Source of the DNA: Solirubrobacter sp963724195
GTDB taxonomy: Bacteria > Actinomycetota > Thermoleophilia > Solirubrobacterales > Solirubrobacteraceae
Assembly: GCA_963724195.1 (NCBI GenBank)
Contig: CAVRTQ010000009.1
Coordinates: 1 to 64,000, forward strand
Length of the DNA: 64,000 nucleotides
Reading direction: 5' to 3'
Part shown: one piece after another, positions 19,428 to 29,590 of the stretch
Layout: every line of letters begins with the position of its first letter
Numbering within the stretch: the stretch's first letter is position 1
Notes under the pieces: generated by a model
The model's database searches: none
What the model was told of the DNA's origin: nothing
What the model saw: only the letters and a program-made list of their open reading frames with translations
Position numbers and translations under genes: made by a program

Positions 19428-21569
19428 CTAGGAGTCCTCGGCCGAGGACGCGGTCGCCTCGGCGGCCAGGGCCGCGTGCGCCGCCATCAGCTCACGCTGG
19501 ACGTTGCGCGGCTCCTCGTCGCCGGGGGTCCGCCGGGTCCAGGTGCATTCGGAGTCCAGGTCCCAGCAGTTCGTGTTGTCGGCGAAGCAGCGGTCCAGCG
19601 TGTCGGTGAGCTCCGCGCGCAGGGACTCGTCCCGGATCGGCGTGAGCAGCTCCACGCGCGTGTCCAGGTTGCGCGGCATCAGGTCCGCCGAGCCGATGTA
19701 GATCAGCGTCTCGTCGCCACGGTCGAACGAGAAGATGCGCGAATGCTCGAGGAAGCGCCCGACGACGGAGATCACGCGGATGTTCTCCGACACCCCGGGC
19801 ACACCGGGCTTCAGGCAGCAGATGCCGCGCACGTTGATCTCCACCGCCACGCCCGCCTGGGACGCGCGGTAGAGCGCGCGGATGCACTCCTTGTCCACGA
19901 GCGAGTTCATCTTCAGGCGGATGCGCGCGGGACGACCTTCGCGGTGGGCGGCGATCGTCTTGTCGATCTCGGCGATGATCCCCTGGCGCATGTGCGCGGG
20001 CGCGACGAGCACCTTGCGGTACCCCCGCGGCCGGGCGAAGCCGGTGAGGAAGTTGAACATGTCGGCGACGTCGTTGCCGAGCTGCTCGTCGCACGTCAGA
20101 AGCCCGAAATCCGTGTACAGACGCGCGGTCTTCGCGTTGTAGTTGCCGGTGCCGACGTGCAGGTAGTGCCGGACGCCGTCACCCTCGCGGCGCACGACCA
20201 GGATGCACTTGGCGTGCGTCTTCAGCGACGGCAGCCCGTAGACGACGTGCACGCCCGCCTCTTCCAGCGCGCGGCCCCAGGTGATGTTCGCGCGCTCGTC
20301 GAAGCGCGCCTTGACCTCGACCAGGCACACGGCCTGCTTGCCGCGCTCGGAAGCGCGGATGAGTGCGGGAACGAGCGGCGAGTCGTCGCTCGTCCGGTAC
20401 ACGGTCTGCTTGATCGCGAGCACGTCCGGGTCGTTGACCGCCTGCTCGACGAACCGCTCGACCGAGCTCACGAACGAGTCGTACGGGTGGTGCAGGAGGA
20501 TGTCGCGCTTGCGCATCGCGCCCAGCACGTCGGGCTGCGAATCCTCGTCGGGCTGCAGCAGCGGCTGGGTGACGGGCGACCACGGCGGGTCGCGCAGATC
20601 GCTGAAGCCCGGTAGGCCGACGATCGCCCACAGGTCCTTGAGGTCCAGCACCCCGTCGACCTCGAACACGTCCTCAGGCTCGACCTCGAGCGCCCGCGTG
20701 ATCTGCTCGCGGATGGCGGCGCTCATGCCGGCCGACACTTCCACGCGCACGGTCTCGCCGAAGCGCCGCGCGCGCAGCTCCTCCTCCACCGCCTGCAGGA
20801 GGTCGTCGGCCTCGTCGGAGACCGTGAAGTCCGCGTCGCGGGTGACCCGGAAGACAGCGTGGTCGAGGATCTCCATGCCCGGGAAGAGCACGTCGAGGTT
20901 CTCGGCGATCAGCTCCTCGAGCGTCACGAACGTGCGCCCGTCGCCGGTGGCGACGAACCGCGGGAGCATCTCCTTCGGCACCTTCACGCGCGCGAAGGTC
21001 TCGACCTCGGTGATCGGGTCGCGCACGATCACGCCGAGCGAGAGCGACAGGTTGGAGATGTACGGGAACGGTCGCCCGAGGCCCACCGCGAGCGGCGTGA
21101 GCACGGGGAAGATCTGGCGCCGGAAGCGCTCGTCGAGGTCTCGCTGCTGGCGGCCCTCGACCTCGTCGTAGCCGACGATCCGGATGCCGTGCTCGGCCAG
21201 CGCGGGCCGCAGCTCGCGGACCAGGCACTTCGACTGGCGCTCGTTGTGCTGGCGCACGACCTTGCGCAGCGCGTCGAGCGTCTGGCTCGGAGTGCGCCCG
21301 TCCTGCAGCGGCTTCTCGATGCCGGCGTCGATCTGGTCGTGCAGACCCGCGACGCGCACCATGAAGAACTCGTCGAGGTTGGACGAGACGATCGCGAGGA
21401 ACTTCAGCCGCTCCAGCAGCGGGACCGCAGGGTCCTCGGCGAGCTGCAGCACACGATCGTTGAACTCCATCCACGACGTCTCGCGGTTGAAGAAGAGGCC
21501 AGGATCCTTGAGATCCGGGGCAGGCGGCGACTCGGGCGGGCTGGTGACGTCGGTCACGTCCCGCATCAT
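19428..21569 (-). CDS. ppk1: Polyphosphate kinase 1
   Basis: Intact 713-residue Ppk1, which reversibly polymerises the gamma-phosphate of ATP into polyphosphate. The N-domain opens with FFNRETSWMEFNDRVLQLAED; the phosphorylated histidine is in SLKTHAKCILV and the second conserved histidine in FLEHSRIFSF. LVEVKARFDERANITWGRALE and HVGTGNYNAKTARLYTDFGL are also diagnostic. ATG 21569 overlaps the end of the exopolyphosphatase gene, so synthesis and degradation of polyphosphate are encoded together. Confidence 0.95.
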   Translation of the reverse strand: MMRDVTDVTSPPESPPAPDLKDPGLFFNRETSWMEFNDRVLQLAEDPAVPLLERLKFLAIVSSNLDEFFMVRVAGLHDQIDAGIEKPLQDGRTPSQTLDALRKVVRQHNERQSKCLVRELRPALAEHGIRIVGYDEVEGRQQRDLDERFRRQIFPVLTPLAVGLGRPFPYISNLSLSLGVIVRDPITEVETFARVKVPKEMLPRFVATGDGRTFVTLEELIAENLDVLFPGMEILDHAVFRVTRDADFTVSDEADDLLQAVEEELRARRFGETVRVEVSAGMSAAIREQITRALEVEPEDVFEVDGVLDLKDLWAIVGLPGFSDLRDPPWSPVTQPLLQPDEDSQPDVLGAMRKRDILLHHPYDSFVSSVERFVEQAVNDPDVLAIKQTVYRTSDDSPLVPALIRASERGKQAVCLVEVKARFDERANITWGRALEEAGVHVVYGLPSLKTHAKCILVVRREGDGVRHYLHVGTGNYNAKTARLYTDFGLLTCDEQLGNDVADMFNFLTGFARPRGYRKVLVAPAHMRQGIIAEIDKTIAAHREGRPARIRLKMNSLVDKECIRALYRASQAGVAVEINVRGICCLKPGVPGVSENIRVISVVGRFLEHSRIFSFDRGDETLIYIGSADLMPRNLDTRVELLTPIRDESLRAELTDTLDRCFADNTNCWDLDSECTWTRRTPGDEEPRNVQRELMAAHAALAAEATASSAEDS

Positions 21570-22477
21570 CGCAGCCGCGGTGCAGGATTCGTGAACGAGT
21601 TGTTACAATCCCAGCCAGGTCGAGCAACACGCCCTCGCGTAGACCACCGCGCGCGATCCGCAGCGGCCGGCCCAGCAGCCGCCCCGTCGCCTCCAGGGCG
21701 AGCAGCCCGGCCGGCATCAGCCGCACCCGCTGCGGGTCCAGTGAGAACCGCGCCGCCACGTCCACCGCCGGACCCGCGGGTGAGCTCGAGCAACGCCCGC
21801 TCGAGGCTCTCGTGGCCGAGCACGTCGCCCACGAGCCGCCGCAGCGAGGCCGCGCTGCCACCGACGGCCACCGCGACGTCGACCGGCGGCGGCGCGATGC
21901 CGGCGAGCATCTGGGCGGCGTGGTAGCGGACCTCGTCGAGCTGGGCGAGCGAGGGTGGGTCGTCGCCCAGGTACGCGTCGGCGAGGAAGCCGGAGCCGAA
22001 CGCGAACGAACGCCACCAGTCGACGCCGCCGTCGACCGTCCCGATCGCGATCTCGGTGGAGCCGCCGCCGACGTCGACCACCGCCACGCGTCCGTCGAGC
22101 GGCTCCGCGAGCGTCTTCGTCGCCCCGAGGAACGCGAGCCGCGCCTCCTCCTCCCCGTCGAGGACGGACACCTCCACGCCCCCGTGCTCGCGCATGGCGC
22201 GGCAGAACTCGTCGCGGTTGGCGGCGACGCGGATGCACGCCGTGGCGACGACGCGAATCGCTTGCGCGCCAGCTTGCTCGGCGAGCGCGACCTGCTCGGC
22301 CACGACCCCCGCGTTCTCGGCGATCCGGGCGGCCGGAATCGCGCCGCCGGGCGCCAGTCCGCGGCCCAGGCGCGTGAACGAGCGCCGCTGGAGGACCTCC
22401 GTCAGGCGCCCGTCACGCGCATCCGCAACCAGCACGCGCGTGGTGTTCGTCCCGATGTCGATACAGCCGAAGACCAT
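21566..22477 (-). CDS. ppx: Exopolyphosphatase, Ppx/GppA family (frameshift near the 3' end)
   Basis: About 300-residue actinobacterial short Ppx, which releases phosphate from polyphosphate ends (or acts on pppGpp). The phosphate-binding CIDIGTNTTRVLVAD, ATACIRVAANRDEF and VAVVDVGGGSTEIAIG are intact. Near 21785 the frame changes: family sequence continues as PAVDVAARFSLDPQRVRLMP and LREGVLLDLAG in another frame, and how the protein then terminates is unclear (a TGA in the first frame, 21566-21568, abuts the ppk1 ATG). ATG 22477 is only 21 bases from the divergent ABC gene start at 22499. Confidence 0.85.
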   Translation of the reverse strand: MVFGCIDIGTNTTRVLVADARDGRLTEVLQRRSFTRLGRGLAPGGAIPAARIAENAGVVAEQVALAEQAGAQAIRVVATACIRVAANRDEFCRAMREHGGVEVSVLDGEEEARLAFLGATKTLAEPLDGRVAVVDVGGGSTEIAIGTVDGGVDWWRSFAFGSGFLADAYLGDDPPSLAQLDEVRYHAAQMLAGIAPPPVDVAVAVGGSAASLRRLVGDVLGHESLERALLELTRGSGGGRGGAVLTGPAAGAADAGRAARPGGDGAAAGPAAADRARWSTRGRVARPGWDCNNSFTNPAPRLR

Positions 22478-22498
22478 GTAAACGCCCGCGATGTTGCC

Positions 22499-23359
22499 AT
22501 GATGGAGGCGATGAGGAGCGGTGTCCCCGCGATCGAGGTCACTGGCCTGAGCAAGGCGTACGGCTCACTGGCGGCGTTGCGAGGGGTCGATTTCACCGTC
22601 CAGCGCGGCGAGGTGTTCGGCCTGCTCGGCCCCAACGGCGCCGGCAAGACGTCGTGCGTCGAGGTGCTCGAGGGCTACCGGGACCGCGACTCCGGCGAGG
22701 TCCGCGTGCTCGGACGCGACCCGAAGGACCGCTCGCTGCGGTCGCAGGTCGGGATCGTCCTGCAGAGCTGCGGCACCTACCCGCATCTGACCGTCCGCGA
22801 GACGGTCGCGCACTGGGCCGGCATGTACCCGCATCCGCGCGCGGTGCCCGAGGTGCTCGCCCTCGCGGGCCTCGACGACTGCGCCGACCGCCGCGCGCGA
22901 ACGCTCAGCGGCGGCCAGGCCCGGCGGCTGGACTTCGCGCTCGCCCTCGTCGGCGACCCGGAGCTGATCTTCCTCGACGAGCCCACGACGGGCTTTGACC
23001 CGCAGGCCCGCCGCGCGGCCTGGGACGTCATCCGCACGCTGCGCGACCTCGGCAAGACCGTCGTGCTGACCACGCACTACCTGGACGAGGCGCAGGCGCT
23101 GGCCGACCGCGTCGCGATCCTCCAAGACGGGCTGATCCTGGCCGAGGGCCCGCCGCACTCGCTGCGCGCCTCGCGCTACCGCGTCGCCTGGCGCACCGGC
23201 GACGGCACGCTCGAGCAGCGCTTCACCGAGGACCCGACGGAGCTCCTGCACACGCTCACGGCGGAGGCGCTCGCCCGCGGCGAGGTGCTGGAGGACCTGA
23301 GCGTCACCCGGCCGACGCTCGAGGACGTGTACCTGGAGCTGACGGAGGCCGTGGCGTGA
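22499..23359 (+). CDS. ABC exporter ATP-binding protein (DrrA type)
   Basis: About 286-residue ATPase: Walker A LLGPNGAGKTS, a Q-loop near GIVLQSCGTYPHLTVRE, signature TLSGGQARRLDFALAL, Walker B LIFLDEPTTGFDPQ and the H-loop VLTTHYLDEAQ. Such proteins power ABC-2 type export of drugs, lipids or glycans. The start could be ATG 22499, 22502 or 22511; none has a well-spaced ribosome site. The open frame continues upstream through the antisense of ppx, which I regard as shadow. The permease start overlaps its last codons. Confidence 0.9.
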   Translation: MMEAMRSGVPAIEVTGLSKAYGSLAALRGVDFTVQRGEVFGLLGPNGAGKTSCVEVLEGYRDRDSGEVRVLGRDPKDRSLRSQVGIVLQSCGTYPHLTVRETVAHWAGMYPHPRAVPEVLALAGLDDCADRRARTLSGGQARRLDFALALVGDPELIFLDEPTTGFDPQARRAAWDVIRTLRDLGKTVVLTTHYLDEAQALADRVAILQDGLILAEGPPHSLRASRYRVAWRTGDGTLEQRFTEDPTELLHTLTAEALARGEVLEDLSVTRPTLEDVYLELTEAVA

Positions 23360-24117
23360 CGGCCGCCGTGCCCTGGTGGGGCGCGGCGTGGCGGCAGTTC
23401 CGGCTCGAGCGCCGGATGTTCTGGCGCAACCCGTCCGCGGCGTTCTTCGGCGTCCTGCTCCCGCTCGGCCTGCTCGCGATCTTCGGCGCGGTCTTCGCGG
23501 GCCAGGACGAGGACCTCGACGTGATCGTGCCGGGCATCGCGCGCTGAGCATCATGTCCGCGACGTTCACCTCGCTCGCCTACAACCTCACGACGCTGCGC
23601 GAGCGCGGAATCCTCAAGCGCCTGCGCGGGACGCCGATGCCCACGTCCGCGTACCTCGCGGGGCTCGCGGGCAACGCCGTGGCCAACGCCGCGCTGCAGC
23701 TCGTGATCGTCATCCTCGCCGGGCACTTCCTGCTCGGCGTGGCGTGGCCGCAGGCCTGGGGCTCGATGGCGGTGTTCGCCGCGGCGGGCGTGATCTGCTT
23801 CACGTTCCTCGGCGTGGCGCTCGCGCACGCCATCCCGAACCCCGAATCGGCGCCCGCGTACGTCAACGCCGTCTTCCTGCCGCAGATCCTGATCGCGGGC
23901 GTCTTCTACGACGCGGCCGAGGCGCCGCAGATCATCCGCGACATCGCGCAGGCCCTCCCCCTCACCCATTTGGTCGAAGGTCTCTCGGGGGCCATGATCG
24001 ATGGCGAGGGCGATCGGCTCGAACGCGGTTTCCCTGCTCATCCTGGGTCTTTGGGGCCTGGCCGGCGCGGTCCTCGCGGTCCGCGGCTTCACCTGGGAAG
24101 CCCAGCGCGATCGGTGA
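23356..24117 (+). CDS. ABC-2 type transporter permease (two frameshifts)
   Basis: About 254-residue membrane partner of the preceding ATPase, overlapping it by 4 bases (GTGA). It starts with FRLERRMFWRNPSAAFFGVL, followed by about six helices, with VAWPQAWGSMAVFAAAGVI and the ABC-2 motif TLRERGILKRLRGTPMP. An indel near 23543 (PGIA to LSIMSATF) and another near 24015 (MIDGEG to GSNAVSLLILGLWG) break the frame; the true C-terminus is FTWEAQRDR at 24117. Confidence 0.83.
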
Positions 24118-24189
24118 CGTTGCATCCGGTCCGGCACAGCCTGTAGGGTCAGCACAACGAACATCCACCCCCGTCTTCCAAGGAGAGGG

Positions 24190-24366
24190 ATGACGGCCTT
24201 ATCGGGCTGGAAGCAGTTGGTCGTCGCGCTCGCGATCGCGGGCGTACTTGTAGTCATCATCCGCCTCGCCGGCGTGCCTGGAGCCTGGGCACCGCTCGTG
24301 ATCGGCGGTGCCCTCGGGCTGATGACGGCCCTCGTGGCCGGCGCTCCCGAGCGCGATGAGAACTAG
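24190..24366 (+). CDS. 58-residue membrane protein of unknown function
   Basis: The open frame runs from ATG 24190 to TAG 24364-24366 and is preceded by a strong ribosome site AAGGAGAGGG. The product starts MTALSGWKQLV and has two membrane helices (VVALAIAGVLVVIIRLAGV and PLVIGGALGLMTALVAGA) and an acidic end PERDEN. It is followed at once by a stem-loop. No family is recognised. Confidence 0.6.
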   Translation: MTALSGWKQLVVALAIAGVLVVIIRLAGVPGAWAPLVIGGALGLMTALVAGAPERDEN

Positions 24367-24402
24367 CTGACCGCTCGCCGCCGTCTTCGGCGAGCGGTTA
24401 GC
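24366..24402 (+). terminator. Stem-loop after the 58-residue gene
   Basis: GCTGACCGCTCGCCG pairs with CGGCGAGCGGTTAGC (one G-T pair) around CCGTCTT. It begins at the stop codon and ends 8 bases before the MarR start; it has no U run, so it may be a terminator or a MarR operator. Confidence 0.55.
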
Positions 24403-24410
24403 CTAATTGC

Positions 24411-24938
24411 ATGCCCCAGGCACATATCTCGCCCGTGGCGAATCGCCTGGGTGCCGTTGCCCTCACGCTGAGCGACGGCATCCGCGAGGCGACCGAGGCC
24501 GCGACCGGGATGGCCGGCGGTCTGCCCGCGGCGTTGGTGTCGCTGCACGAGTGGGCGGACGGGCGGTCCGTCGACGTGCTGGCCGGGGCGCTCCGCGTCA
24601 CCCACTCCCGCGCGGTGCGGGTCGTGGACCAGCTCGAGGCCGCGGGGCTCGCGCGCCGCGAGCCTGACCCCTCCGACGGTCGCCGCGCCCTCGTGCGGCT
24701 GCAGCCGGAAGGGCACGAGTTGGCCGAGCGTGCGCTCGCCGCGCGGGCGCAGCTGCTCGACCACGTGGTGGCGGGGCTGGACCCGCGCGCGCTCGACCCG
24801 CTGCTCGACGCGATCCTGCACGTCACCACCGCGGATGCGCTCGCGGCGGGCCAGACCTGCCGGCTGTGCGACGCGCACGCCTGCGGTCACTTCGACGGGC
24901 ACTGCCCCGTCACGCGTGCCGCGAACCGATGGCGCTGA
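24411..24938 (+). CDS. MarR family regulator with C-terminal cysteine cluster
   Basis: A 175-residue winged-helix regulator: VDVLAGALRVTHSRAVRVVD (recognition region, about 60-85) and a wing with EPDPSDGRRALVRL. The last 30 residues contain CRLCDAHACGHFDGHCPVT, four cysteines with histidines that could bind a metal or sense redox state; this tail occurs in a subset of actinobacterial MarR proteins. Its end overlaps the LivM-type permease start by 10 bases, so it likely regulates that gene. Confidence 0.85.
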   Translation: MPQAHISPVANRLGAVALTLSDGIREATEAATGMAGGLPAALVSLHEWADGRSVDVLAGALRVTHSRAVRVVDQLEAAGLARREPDPSDGRRALVRLQPEGHELAERALAARAQLLDHVVAGLDPRALDPLLDAILHVTTADALAAGQTCRLCDAHACGHFDGHCPVTRAANRWR

Positions 24939-25971
24939 GCCGCGCCGCCGGCCTGTTCGCGCTCGCCGCGCTCGCGCCGCTGATCGTCGACGACGTCGGC
25001 CTGCTCAACAGCCTGGTCCTGGCCTGCGCCTACGCGGTGATGGCGCTCGGGCTGAACGTCATCGTCGGCTTCGCGGGCCTGCTCGACCTCGGCTACGTGG
25101 CCTTCTTCGCCATCGGCGCCTACACCGCCGTGTACTTCGCCGTCGGGCTACTGGGCGAACGCGTCGATCGGCGGACGGCCCGGCATCGCACCTCAACCTG
25201 CTCCTGGTGATGCTGATGGCAGCTGCAGCCGCGGCGCTGGCCGGTGCGCTGATCGGCGCCCCGACCCTGCGCCTGCGCGGCGACTACATCGCGGTCGTCA
25301 CGCTCGCGTTCGGCGAGATCGTCGCGCAGATCGTCTACAACGGCCGCGGCATCGCGCTCTTCGGCGGGACGCTCACCGCCGGCCTGGTGGGCGTCGGGCT
25401 GGTCGACCGGATCGAGCTGCCGCTCGTGGGCCGCCTCGGGCCGTCGGACCTGCGAGGCGTGGTACTGGTTCGGGCTCACGCTCGTGGCGCTGGTGCTGCT
25501 GATCAACCGCAACCTCCGCCGCTCGCGGATCGGCCGCGCGTGGGTCGCCTTGCGTGACGACGAGCGGGCCGCGGCCGTCGCCGGCGTCCCGATCGCCCGC
25601 ACCAAGCTCGACCGCCTACGCCACCGGTGCCGCGCTGGGCGGGTTCGCCGGCGCGTTCTTCGCCTCCTACCTGAGCATCGTCAACCCGGACCAGTTCGAC
25701 TTCGGCTTCTCGATCTTCATCCTCGCGATGGTCGTACTCGGCGGGCCCGGCTCGCCGGCCGGCGTCGTCGCGGGCGCGGTCGTGCTGTCGATGGTCAACA
25801 CGTGGGTCCTGCGCGAAGTGCCCGTGGACCTCTCCGCGGTGAGCGCCAGGGCTCTACGGCGCGGTGCTGGTCGTGATGACGCTGGTCAGGCCCGCCGGGC
25901 TCTCCCACGACGGCATGGGTCGCGATACCTTCGAGTTCGTGAGATTCGTCACCGAGACGACGCTCGACTGA
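24929..25971 (+). CDS. Branched-chain amino acid type ABC permease, LivM-like (four frameshifts)
   Basis: About 345-residue LivM-family permease: the start MALSRAAGLFALAALAPLIV, YAVMALGLNVIVGFAGLLDL, GAPTLRLRGDYIAVVTLAFG, the EAA-like loop RIGRAWVALRDDERAAAVAG and FAGAFFASYLSIVNPDQFDF are all present but in three different frames. Indels are needed near 25165, 25455, 25615 and 25845. The corrected end is LYGAVLVVMTLVRPAGLSHD and, after it, TTLD at 25971. No LivH, LivG, LivF or binding protein is in the window. Four indels in one kilobase leave open whether it is truly broken. Confidence 0.72.
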
Positions 25972-25982
25972 CGGACTGTCAG
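25968..25982. promoter_or_regulatory. Operator-like box CTGAC-N5-GTCAG, copy 2
   Basis: CTGACGGACTGTCAG, 40 bases before the thiolase start and over the permease stop. With flanking A and T the palindrome is 17 bp. It differs from the box at 16017-16031 only in the spacer base A/C. Confidence 0.55.
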
Positions 25983-26021
25983 TAACCTGGAACGTCTAAG
26001 TACGGCTCTGAGGAGAACGGC

Positions 26022-27239
<1,218 letters not shown>

Positions 27240-27240
<1 letters not shown>

Positions 27241-29406
27241 TGTCGACGATCCGCTGGGAGCAGGACGCCGACGGGGTCGTCGTCCTCACGCTGGACGATC
27301 CGAACCAGTCCGCCAACACCATGAACGACGCCTACAAGGCGTCGATGCACGCGACCGTCGAGCGCCTCGAGGCCGAGAAGGACTCGATCACGGGCGTCGT
27401 CATCACGTCCGCCAAGAAGACGTTCTTCGCCGGCGGTGACCTGAACGATCTGAAGAAGGCCCGGCGCGAGGACGCCGCCGAGGTCGCGCAGATGGTGCGC
27501 GACATCAAGGCCGACCTGCGGCGTCTGGAGACGCTCGGCAAGCCGGTCGTCGCGGCCATCAACGGCGCGGCGCTGGGTGGCGGGCTGGAGATCTGCCTCG
27601 CCACGCATCACCGCGTGATCGTCGACGACGCCAAGGCCGTGCTCGGCTTCCCGGAGGTGCAGCTCGGTCTGCTCCCGGGCGCCGGCGGCGTGACGCGCTC
27701 CGTGCGCATGTTCGGCATCGCCGACGCGCTGATGAAGCTCCTGCTCCTCGGGACCCGTCACCGTCCGGCGGCGGCTCTGGAGATGGGGCTCGTGGACGAG
27801 GTGGTCTCGTCGCGGGACGAGCTCGTGCCCGCCGCGAAGCAGTGGATCGCGGAGAACCCCGAGGCCGTCCAGCCGTGGGACGTCAAGGGCCACAAGATCC
27901 CGGGCGGCACGCCGACGAACCCGAAGTTCGCCGCCAACCTGCCCGCGTTCCCCGCGAACCTGCGCAAGCAGATCAAGGGCGCGAACTACCCGGCGCCGCA
28001 CCACATCATGGCCGCGGCGGTCGAGGGCTCGCAGGTCGGCTTCGACGTCGCCCTGGAGGTCGAGGGCCGCTACTTCGTGGACCTGGTGACCGGCCAGGTG
28101 GCCAAGAACATGATCCAGGCGTTCTTCTTCGACCTGCAGGCCGTGCAGGGCTCGCGCGGGCGGCCGGAGTCGCTGGAGCCGACGTCGGTCAAGAAGGTCG
28201 TGGTGTTGGGCGCCGGCATGATGGGCGCCGCGATCGCGTACGTGCAGCGCCAAGGCCGGCATCGAAGTGGTCTTGAAGGACGTGTCTCTGGAGGCCGCCC
28301 AGAAGGGCAAGGGCTACTCGGAGAAGCTCGTCGAGAAGGGCCTCTCGCGGGGCAAGACCACGCAGGAGAAGGGCGACGCGCTGCTCGCCCTCATCACCCC
28401 GACCGACGACCCGTCGGTGGCCGAGGGCGCCGACCTGGTCATCGAGGCCGTCTTCGAGGACCCGAGCGTCAAGCAGCAGGTCATGGCCGAGATCGAGCCG
28501 TTCCTCGCTGCCGACGCGCTGCTGGGCTCGAACACGTCGACGCTCCCGATCACCGCGCTGGCCGAGAACGTCTCCCGGCCCGAGGACTTCATCGGCCTGC
28601 ACTTCTTCTCGCCCGTCGACAAGATGCCGCTGCTGGAGATCATCAAGGGCGAGAAGACGTCCGACGCGGCCGTGTACCGCGCCCTGGACTTCGCCAAGCA
28701 GATCGCCAAGACCCCGATCGTGGTCAACGACTCGCGCGGCTTCTTCACCTCGCGCGTGATCGGCACGTTCATCAACGAGGGCATCTCGATGCTCGCCGAG
28801 GGCATCCCCGCGGCGTCGATCGAGCAGGCCTCGTCCCAGGCCGGCTACCCGGCGCCTGTGCTCCAGTTGAGCGACGAGCTGAACCTGAAGCTCATGCGGC
28901 GGATCCGCAAGGCCGCGGCCGACGCGGCCGGCGACGCGTACGTCGCCCACGCCGCCGACGGCGTGATCGACCGCATGCTCGACGAGTTCGAGCGCCCCGG
29001 CAAGCTCGAGGGCGCCGGGTTCTACGAGTACGCGGACGGCAAGCGGGTGAAGCTCTGGCCGGGCCTGCGCGAAGCGTTCCCGCCGGTCGAGGACCCGTCC
29101 TCGATCAACCTCAAGGACCTGCAGGAGCGCATGCTCTTCATCGAGGCGCTCGAGACGATCAAGTGCGTCGACGAGGGCGTCATCGAGTCCGTCGCCGACG
29201 CCAACATCGGCTCGATCATGGGCATCGGCTTCCCGGGCTGGTCCGGCGGCGTCCTGCAGTACATCAACGGCTACGAGGGCGGTGTCCAGGGCTTCGTCGC
29301 CCGCGCCCGCGAGCTGGCGGAGACCTACGGCGACCGCTTCACGCCGCCCGAGTCCCTGGCGGCGCGCACCGAGCCGTACTTCGACGCGGAACTCGTCACC
29401 GCGTAG
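27240..29406 (+). CDS. fadB: FadB-like 3-hydroxyacyl-CoA dehydrogenase/enoyl-CoA hydratase (frameshift)
   Basis: About 720-residue multifunctional enzyme. Residues 1-270 form the crotonase domain (FFAGGDLNDLKKA, AAINGAALGGGLEICLATHH and FPEVQLGLLPGAGGVTR); from about 315 a Rossmann 3-hydroxyacyl-CoA dehydrogenase domain (VVVLGAGMMGAAIAYV) with LGSNTSTLPITALA and GLHFFSPVDKMPLLEII follows, then two C-terminal helical domains. A surplus C near 28247 shifts the frame; corrected text is AIAYVSAKAGIEVVLKDVS. It works with the preceding thiolase on straight-chain acyl-CoA. Confidence 0.92.
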
Positions 29407-29431
29407 TTTCGGCACGAAGAGCGGGCTGTTT

Positions 29432-29459
29432 TGGCACGGACGCGTCTTGTTCCGTGCCA
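29432..29459. terminator. Hairpin after the beta-oxidation genes
   Basis: TGGCACGGA and TCCGTGCCA flank a 10-base loop. It starts 26 bases after the FadB stop and is preceded by a T run (GTTTT) rather than followed by one, so terminator function is a guess. Confidence 0.45.
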
Positions 29460-29479
29460 GCAGTCCGCTCGAAGATCCG

Positions 29480-29528
29480 GGGGTGAGGAACAGACGCAAC
29501 CCCACAGGTAACGTTCGTTCCTCACCCC
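29480..29528. repeat. 12-bp inverted repeat with 25-base spacer
   Basis: GGGGTGAGGAAC (29480-29491) and GTTCCTCACCCC (29517-29528) match perfectly. It lies just before the DUF559 gene and may be its operator or a structured leader. Confidence 0.5.
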
Positions 29529-29590
29529 GCGTTCGATCTCGTGTACTCGGGACGAGCTGGGCCTGAGCCGGAGCTGGCATCAGCCAGCGG

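Noticed and set aside
21812..22498. Upstream extension of the ABC ATPase by more than 200 residues
   Set aside because: The extension is antisense to ppx and resembles no domain; the ATPase fold begins at 22499.
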